From Butyriboletus loyo (taxonomy: Eukaryota > Basidiomycota > Agaricomycetes > Boletales > Boletaceae), in NCBI GenBank assembly GCA_038093515.1, contig JBBPSI010000252.1, positions 1 through 33,661 of the forward strand: a stretch of 33,661 nt of DNA, given 5' to 3'. This document shows, in pieces, positions 28,156 to 33,661 of the stretch (position 1 is the first letter of the stretch; each line of letters opens with the position of its first letter). The notes under the pieces are model-generated. The model worked only from the letters and a program-made list of their open reading frames with translations, ran no database searches and was not told the origin of the DNA. A program made the position numbers and the translations under genes.

Positions 28156-28953
28156 TGTTACAGTTTTACCCCTAAGCGTACCCCGCCACTCGTTTTCCCA
28201 CGCTCACGCGTCCCCGCCGCCCCCGCCGTCTTGCGATGCCGCCCATCGCCCGCTCCCCAGTCGCCTAGTGGACGTTATCCACTTCCCCGGTCGTTCCTGC
28301 AAGTCTCAGTGTCGCTACACTGAGATAGCCCCTGTCTCGTCGCCCCGTCGGGCCGGACCCACAGCTGAGCTGTCGCGTCCTCTATTTCTTTAACCAATGA
28401 CATTTGTTACATCACGTGACTAGCACGTGACTAGATTACGACGTGTCAGTACCTTCGCGTCGAGACCCGTATCCAAGGGCTCCGCCGTTCGCGCACCCTT
28501 CGCCCTGTGGGGCTCACCTCGAGGACATCGTCACTTCGCCTTCCGCTCTTCCTATTCGTTGACGATGTCGCCTTCTTACTCGGAGCTTCGCTCCCTCGTT
28601 ACCGGCACTTTGCCGCTTCTCCATTCGCCGCTATGACTCGGACAGACTCATAGCCCTTTGCCCTTCGCTGCCACGCACAGCTCGGTCTGTGCACGATACC
28701 CAGTAGTATATATACGAGTACTTAGAGAAGTACAGACTCTTTAGCTAATTCTACGCATCTACCAAGTCCCATCTGCCGATAGAGCCGATAAGCTTCAGCT
28801 CGATCTCGTCTGGTCGCCACCTTACGACATCTCGCCGACACTTGCTCTGCAGAAGCCCGATAGCATCGTCTACGCGAGTCGGCCATTTCCTCATTAGGCT
28901 CAAGCCCCTAGTCAAGTGCTCGCTGCTAGTTATTGTGCGCTATCAGCATAACA
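28156..28953 (+). mobile_element. Solo LTR (798 bp) inside element 2 integrase
   Basis: TGTTACAGTTTTACC...CAGCATAACA with a perfect AACTG duplication. It is longer and more GC-rich than the other LTRs. It includes CACGTGAC repeats (about 28414-28432), CGGTCTGTGCACG (28683-28695) and a TATATATA box about 15 bp after it. No internal domain of this family is present in the window. Confidence 0.95.
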
Positions 28954-29813
28954 AACTGTGGGCCTCTGTCCGAGATGCAGTGGGAGTGTAGGCCGAATCG
29001 AAGGAAGACGGTTTTGAAAAATAAATTGGCGACTCCTGCTGCATCGATGTCTTTGTTGCAAGGGGAATAAATTACCCCCTTCGTAAGCCCATGGTCTACC
29101 ACGACCATGACTGAATCATAACCTAAAGAGGGAGGGAGGCCGGTGATGAGGTCGACCGAGACCTGTTCAAAAGGACGAGAGGCCACGCTGGCCAGAGGGG
29201 TGAGAGGGGGCACGGTGGGGTGAGTATTAACCTTATGCGCCTGACATACGGCGCAGCCAGAAACGAAGCGGCGGACCAGATTAGCCATGCCTGGCCACCA
29301 GTAATCCCTTTGCACCAGGTTCTGGGTGCGGAAAATGCCACCGTGACCGCCAGCTGGACTCTCGTGTAGGGATCGGATGAGGTCGACACGAGCCGCCTCC
29401 GGGATGTAGCGCTTTTTGCGAAAATATAGCTCTTTACCGTCGAAGTCCCAGTCCCCAGCATTCATTTTAGGGAAGAGGGGGGAGTCTTCGTAGAGAGCCT
29501 GCATGCATCGCTTGATCATCGGATCGCTGGGAGTTGAGGCGGCAATCTTTTCGGCGAGAGCGACATCGATCTTTCTGGCGAATAGGTTTTCGGGGAGGAG
29601 GGTGACCTCTTGGTTGTCGGCAGAGGTGTCGACATCGTCTCGTCGGGACAGGGCATCGGCGGGTCCCATTTGCGTACCTGGAATGTGATGGAAATGCAGG
29701 TCGAAATCCTGCAGGAACATGAGCCAGCGTGCTTGCCGGCGAGACAACTTATTTGGTTGGCGAAAGTATGTGAGATTCTTGTGGTCGGTGAGAATCTCTA
29801 CTTGGTGACCAGT
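28954..29813 (-). CDS. Element 2 pol, RNase H end and integrase N-terminal half
   Basis: Starts within RNase H (VEILTDHKNLTYFRQPNKLS, then FHHIPGTQMGPADALSRR). The HHCC zinc module follows (HESPAGGHGG ... CAVCQAH) and the first two integrase acidic residues: D in VSVDLITGLP and D in CISDRGPQF. VVVDHGLTKGVIYSPC is a variant typical of basidiomycete gypsy elements. The frame is open up to the solo LTR. The 5' side is cut at 29813 by a copia LTR. Confidence 0.88.
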
Positions 29814-30154
29814 TGTTGAAACGGTAGTGTTCTATTTCTGTATTTCACTTACAGCCACTACATTTCTAGACTGGTCTATATGACATCATTGTCTAGACCT
29901 AGTCACGCTTATCACATTACAAATAGCTCTTATTATGCTATTGGATGATATGCTTAGTCTTATCTCTTATCTCTATCATATTGTTATATTATAATTTATA
30001 AAGATATAGAATATAGTATATTACCATCTGATGAGACAGTTTTTATGGTTGTCGCTTTCTTCAGATCTTTGTTCCATCACTACTGCTATTCTAAGTTGAG
30101 CTCTGCCTTTAGGATACTCACTTTGATTATCGTGAGTCTTTCCACTGATAGGTT
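29814..30154 (+). mobile_element. Copia LTR, plus orientation, internally shortened
   Basis: Starts TGTTGAAACGGTAGTG and ends near CACTGATAGGTTT. It lacks about 50 bp of the 3' end and has an AT-rich variant stretch at 29980-30030. It faces the next LTR copy head-to-head and abuts element 2 pol at 29813. No matching TSD was seen. Confidence 0.8.
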
Positions 30155-30601
30155 TCGGAATCGGTAAAGTCCGAGCAGGCGCACCGAGGGCAACGAAGGA
30201 TGCAAGGGTAAACCTATCAGTGGAAAGACTCACTGATAATACGAGAGTGAGAGTATCGCAAACAGAGTATAAGGAGCAAGGCTCAACTTAGAGATATCGC
30301 AGTAGTGATGATAGAACTGAAAGATCTAGAGAAAAGCGACAAGCCATAAGGGCTGTCTTATATACAGTACATGAGTGTTTGTACTTATGTTCTGTATAGT
30401 ACCTTTATAAGGTATAGTATGAAATACATGACGATATGATAGAGATAAGAGATAAGACTAAGCATATCGTCCAATAGCATAATAAGAGCTATTTGTAATG
30501 TGATAAGCGTGACTAGGTCTAGACAATGATGTCATATAGACCAGTCTAGAAACGTAGTGGCTGTAAGTGAAATACAGAAATAGAACACTACCGTTTCAAC
30601 A
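30155..30601 (-). repeat. 3' LTR of the copia element, intact
   Basis: About 447 bp, minus TGTTGAAACGG...GATTCCGAAAC, preceded (minus) by the polypurine tract GCGAGGAGGAG (30612-30602). It is the best reference copy of this LTR family in the window. Confidence 0.88.
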
Positions 30602-30619
30602 CTCCTCCTCGCTTTAGCA

Positions 30620-32485
30620 TTACTTCTTTATAGAGACAAAAGGAGAAAGAGAGAGCATGGACCGAACTTCTTCAAACCTCTGCCATGTCAGATTCTTCGT
30701 AAAGATATCTGCTGCTTGTTGTTGAGTAGGAGTATAGAAGAGAGTAATCTCCTTATCCTCGACGCATTCCCGAATGTAATGAAACGGAATTGCAATGTGT
30801 TTGCTGCGTCCTTCAACGGCAGGATTAGAAGCCAGAAATATAGCTCCCTGATTATCAACTAGAAGGGGTAAAGGACCAAGTCTGTATCCCATCTCGAAGA
30901 ACAAGGAGCGCACCCAAGAGAGCTGTTTAGCAGTCTCGGTCATGCCCATATATTCTGCTTCGGTTGAAGAGTGAGCAATCTTGCGTTGTCGTCTGGATAA
31001 CCATGATACTATGCCAGATGCTAGAAATATACAATAACCAGTCGTTGAACGACGGGTCTCAATATCGCCTGCCCAGTCAGTGTCGCTGTATGCAATAAAG
31101 CCAGAATTGGCTCTCGGACCAGACTGGCTGTGTCCGGAATACATTATGCAAAGGTCTGGAGTTCCAACCAGATAGCGGACTATATAGAGCGCTCTTTGCA
31201 AATGTTCTTCCGATGGATTGGAAGAGAATTGCGACATCTTGATGACAGCATGAGCGATATCGGGTCTAGATCCAAGCATGATGAATAGGAGGGATCCGAT
31301 GACAGATTGATATTGAGAACGCAAAGATGGCGATGCTTCGGTGGTTGATGGTGAAGGATTATAACCAGAAGGAAGAGGTGTGCGTGCGGGTTTTGCATTT
31401 TCAAGCTTGAATCGTTTTATGACCTTCTGTGCGTAATCGCACTGATCCAGCCTCAGGGTACGATTTCTTCGATCCCTGGTAATCCGCATGCCTAAATACT
31501 CTTTCGCTTCTCCAAGGTCTCGACTCTCCCAAGTCTTCATAAAGTGCTTCTTGTGAGCGAGGACTTGTGCTTTATCACTACCCATAAAAAGAGCATCATC
31601 AACATATATAACTAAAATAATGATGACTTTCCCGATGAATTTTATATAAGTTCCCGGGTCAGACAAGGTACGCTTGAAACCTTGTTTGATAAGTGATAAA
31701 TGCAAGGCTTTGTTCCATTGAAGGGCCGCTTGCTTGAGGCCATAGATAGCTTTTCGTAGGCGACAGACTTTACTTTCTGAGCCTTTTTGAGCGAAACCCT
31801 CAGGTTGTTCCATATAGATTTCTTCGTCAAGATCTCCGAAGAGAAATGCGGTCTTGACGTCTAGAGCCTCGATTTCCCAATCTTCTAAGGCAGCTAGAGC
31901 TAAGAGAATCCTAACGGTTTCAAACCTGGCAACTGGTGAGAAGGTTTCCTCATAATCAATTCCGAAGATTTGGGTAAAGCCTTTTGCTACCCAGCGAGAC
32001 TTGTATCGTCCATCGCTTTTTCGTACATTTATCCATTTCCCTTTAATGACTTGACGTCCCTTGGGAAGATCTACCAGATCCCATACTCGTCGTTCTTGAA
32101 ACGACTTGTATTCCTCTCCCATGGCGGTTAGCCATAAGGATCTCTCGGCAGGAGGTAATCTCATTACTGCCTTGTGAGACTGTGGGATACCATCGACAGT
32201 AGCAGCTGCTAGAAGAGATTTAATCCACTTAGCGCTGTACATCTGTCCTAAGTCATCTTCTTCATTTGTGGGTCTCGGTTGATTAACCGGTTGTGGAGTA
32301 GGAATTAACTCCTCCTGAATAGGATCCAGTCCTCGATGTATCTCTCGTTCTATCTCGATCGGAGGTCGATTCCCATAAGCATTATCTGGGACAATCCGTG
32401 GAACACGGATGCGAGTAGGACGAGGATTAAAGTCCTGACCAGTCTGCAAGAATTCTGCCTGCATCTCAATATGTTCTGCACCGCT
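30620..32485 (-). CDS. Copia pol fragment: intact RT and RNase H
   Basis: About 620 residues open. Linker HIEMQAEFLQTGQDF, RVT_2 RT with MGEEYKSFQERRVWDLVDLP, FSPVARFETVRILLALAA, EALDVKTAFLFGDLDEEIYM, IYGLKQAALQWNKAL and catalytic VIYVDDALF. RNase H follows: FIAYSDTDWAGD, KIAHSSTEAEYMGMTE, SKHIAIPFHYIRE, ADIFTKNLT. Gag, protease and most of integrase are missing because the element is cut at about 32485, where it joins the F-box gene. No 5' LTR is present. Contrast with the copia copy at 21682: this one has no premature stops, so it is younger or less exposed to decay. Confidence 0.9.
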   Translation of the reverse strand, partial: SGAEHIEMQAEFLQTGQDFNPRPTRIRVPRIVPDNAYGNRPPIEIEREIHRGLDPIQEELIPTPQPVNQPRPTNEEDDLGQMYSAKWIKSLLAAATVDGIPQSHKAVMRLPPAERSLWLTAMGEEYKSFQERRVWDLVDLPKGRQVIKGKWINVRKSDGRYKSRWVAKGFTQIFGIDYEETFSPVARFETVRILLALAALEDWEIEALDVKTAFLFGDLDEEIYMEQPEGFAQKGSESKVCRLRKAIYGLKQAALQWNKALHLSLIKQGFKRTLSDPGTYIKFIGKVIIILVIYVDDALFMGSDKAQVLAHKKHFMKTWESRDLGEAKEYLGMRITRDRRNRTLRLDQCDYAQKVIKRFKLENAKPARTPLPSGYNPSPSTTEASPSLRSQYQSVIGSLLFIMLGSRPDIAHAVIKMSQFSSNPSEEHLQRALYIVRYLVGTPDLCIMYSGHSQSGPRANSGFIAYSDTDWAGDIETRRSTTGYCIFLASGIVSWLSRRQRKIAHSSTEAEYMGMTETAKQLSWVRSLFFEMGYRLGPLPLLVDNQGAIFLASNPAVEGRSKHIAIPFHYIRECVEDKEITLFYTPTQQQAADIFTKNLTWQRFEEVRSMLSLSPFVSIKK

Positions 32486-33661
32486 TCCCACTCCTCGTCC
32501 CGATCTTTGTATTCGATTTGCACCAGGCAGGGCATGATCGATTTAAAGCAGGAGGCTATGACATTAACGGTCGCATTTCCGATTGGCGAATAGCCAACAC
32601 GGAGCTTGGTAAGGTATCTGTTGGCTACACCCCATTCCTGACATGCCGGCTCTCCTGAAGGTGCTGGAGGTGGAATCGACCCATCGAACACGATGTGCAA
32701 CGTCTCGAGGGATTTACAATATGTCAACACCGCGATCATCGCTCCCACACTTGCCGCTGGCCACATGATGGATGGGTTCGCAGTACCGAGCTTTAGACTC
32801 CGCAGGTATGGCAACGACCCTGCCATGCGTGCATAGTCTACATCAGACATTTGCGCCGTGCAAAGGAAATCCAGGTCCAGCTCGCGCAACGCCGTAAACT
32901 CGACGAGCGCGGACACGAGCGGCCCTCGGAGCGTCAGGGTATGCCACAAGGGTATGCCTATGATGCTTGATTGCGGCCGGATCGCAAGCGATAGCAAACG
33001 AGATGTGTCGAGGCGGCAGGGCAGAATGTGGAACATTTCCTCGATGTCAAGTTCCTCCTCCCTTTCGTTCATACCTATAAACAGGCAGAACCCGGTAGGG
33101 CTCGCGTATACGGTCTCGAGAAAATGAGTGCACAACGTGGGGCTGTCCACACCAAGCGAGAACTCGCGGACCGTATCCGGGATCCTACCACTGTAGGCAG
33201 GCGAGGACTCGTGGTAATCGATAGTGAGGTTTTCGAGAGTTCGTCGGGTGAACAGCTGGTCCATCACGGATGGTGAAATGGCACATGTTCGCAGGGTTCG
33301 CAACCTTGGCCACTGCATCACCATCTTACCTACTTCTCGAGAAGGTTCGTAATCCCATGAAAAGCTGAGGACGATGGCGAAAGAAGTGACGTTCGGACAG
33401 AGCCTGGGTAGGTCCGCGAAAACGGCCAGTTCAGCTGAGGAATGAGCTAGCCAGCGCACAAGGGAGAGGGTCACTGTGGTCACTGTAGGACCTGTAAAAT
33501 ATCTCAGCAGTGAGATGGCAGAATCCGCGGTGGCCGAGAATGAACCCTCGCTCCACCCCAGCTCGGTGACATTGGGAAGGAGAGGGAAATAGACTTTGGG
33601 GTAGCGTTGAAGGGAGGAGACAAATTCTTGTTTGACGCGCACAGGAACTTGTGCCTCACAT
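32486..33661 (-). pseudogene. F-box/LRR-like protein gene, truncated by the copia element
   Basis: Minus-strand open frame running off the right edge, so start and any F-box are outside. Sequence (VYFPLLPNVTELGWSEGSFS, LRTLRTCAISPSVMDQLF, FTALRELDLDFLC, LPYLRSLKLGTANPS, KSLETLHIVFDGS) shows the irregular leucine-rich repeats of large basidiomycete F-box families, which select substrates for SCF ubiquitin ligases. The host frame runs to about DRDEEWEAVQNI and then enters copia sequence, adding roughly 40 foreign codons before a stop at 32350. The copy may be non-functional, but LRR loss is limited to the last residues. Confidence 0.65.

Larger units (their letters stand above)
25576..29813 (-). 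mobile_element. Element 2: Ty3/gypsy, 3' half with extra ORF
   Basis: Minus-strand RNase H end, integrase and chromodomain (29813-27301), then a 412-aa zinc-knuckle ORF, a polypurine tract and the 3' LTR. The 5' half (LTR, gag, protease, RT) is missing: pol is cut within RNase H at 29813 by a copia LTR. A solo LTR interrupts integrase. Apart from these, the frames are open. Confidence 0.88.

Overview
The window looks like a repeat-rich accessory region of a basidiomycete (probably Agaricomycetes) genome. Host genes have many short introns (about 45-90 nt). The MFS transporter and glyoxylate-reductase-like proteins read like mushroom homologues, there is a fungal F-box-type LRR protein, and most of the DNA is nested LTR retrotransposons plus one Tc1-like element. 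No bacterial operons, rRNA, tRNA or CRISPR were seen.

Layout. 1-9530: a decayed minus-strand TPR gene split three ways. A solo LTR (472-917) sits in it, and so does a solo copia-type LTR (1362-1484 + 8893-9225). That copia LTR was itself split by a full-length Ty3/gypsy chromovirus (element 1, 1485-8892, minus, TSD ATAAG). Element 1 carries a further solo LTR (4986-5505, TSD GCAAG). 9531-11297: purine-rich DNA with no gene recognised. 11298-18509: the only gene island, with a 5-exon D-2-hydroxyacid dehydrogenase (minus), a microbial-type PARG (minus), a divergent small low-complexity gene (plus) and an 18-exon Dal5-like MFS transporter (plus). 18733-21512: a knot of copia LTR pieces in alternating orientation, a 176-bp palindrome made from a gypsy LTR tip, and a Tc1-like element (19450-21039). 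21682-23081: decayed copia pol. 23082-25575: 5' half of gypsy element 3 (LTR, PBS, gag, protease). 25576-29813: 3' half of gypsy element 2 (minus), with an extra zinc-knuckle ORF after pol and a solo LTR (28156-28953, TSD AACTG) inside integrase. 29814-32485: two head-to-head copia LTRs and a 5'-truncated copia pol with RT/RNase H motifs intact. 32486-33661: 3'-truncated F-box/LRR-like gene running off the window.

Most notable. Elements 1 and 3 both show the signature of Tf1/sushi-type self-priming. A 10-11 nt sequence lying 32-35 nt downstream of the LTR TATA box is the exact complement of the primer-binding site, which starts 2 nt after the 5' LTR. Element 1 has a canonical -1 slippery heptamer directly against the gag stop, and a hydrophobic N-terminal leader ORF before gag. 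Premature stops in the elements are mostly TGA in place of an expected Arg codon (8 of 11), which points to C-to-T decay at CpG. Five LTR families share a GTCTG-type dyad just upstream of TATA.

How the parts work together: the host genes form no obvious pathway. The rest is a history of insertion, LTR-LTR recombination and decay, from which a relative insertion order can be read.
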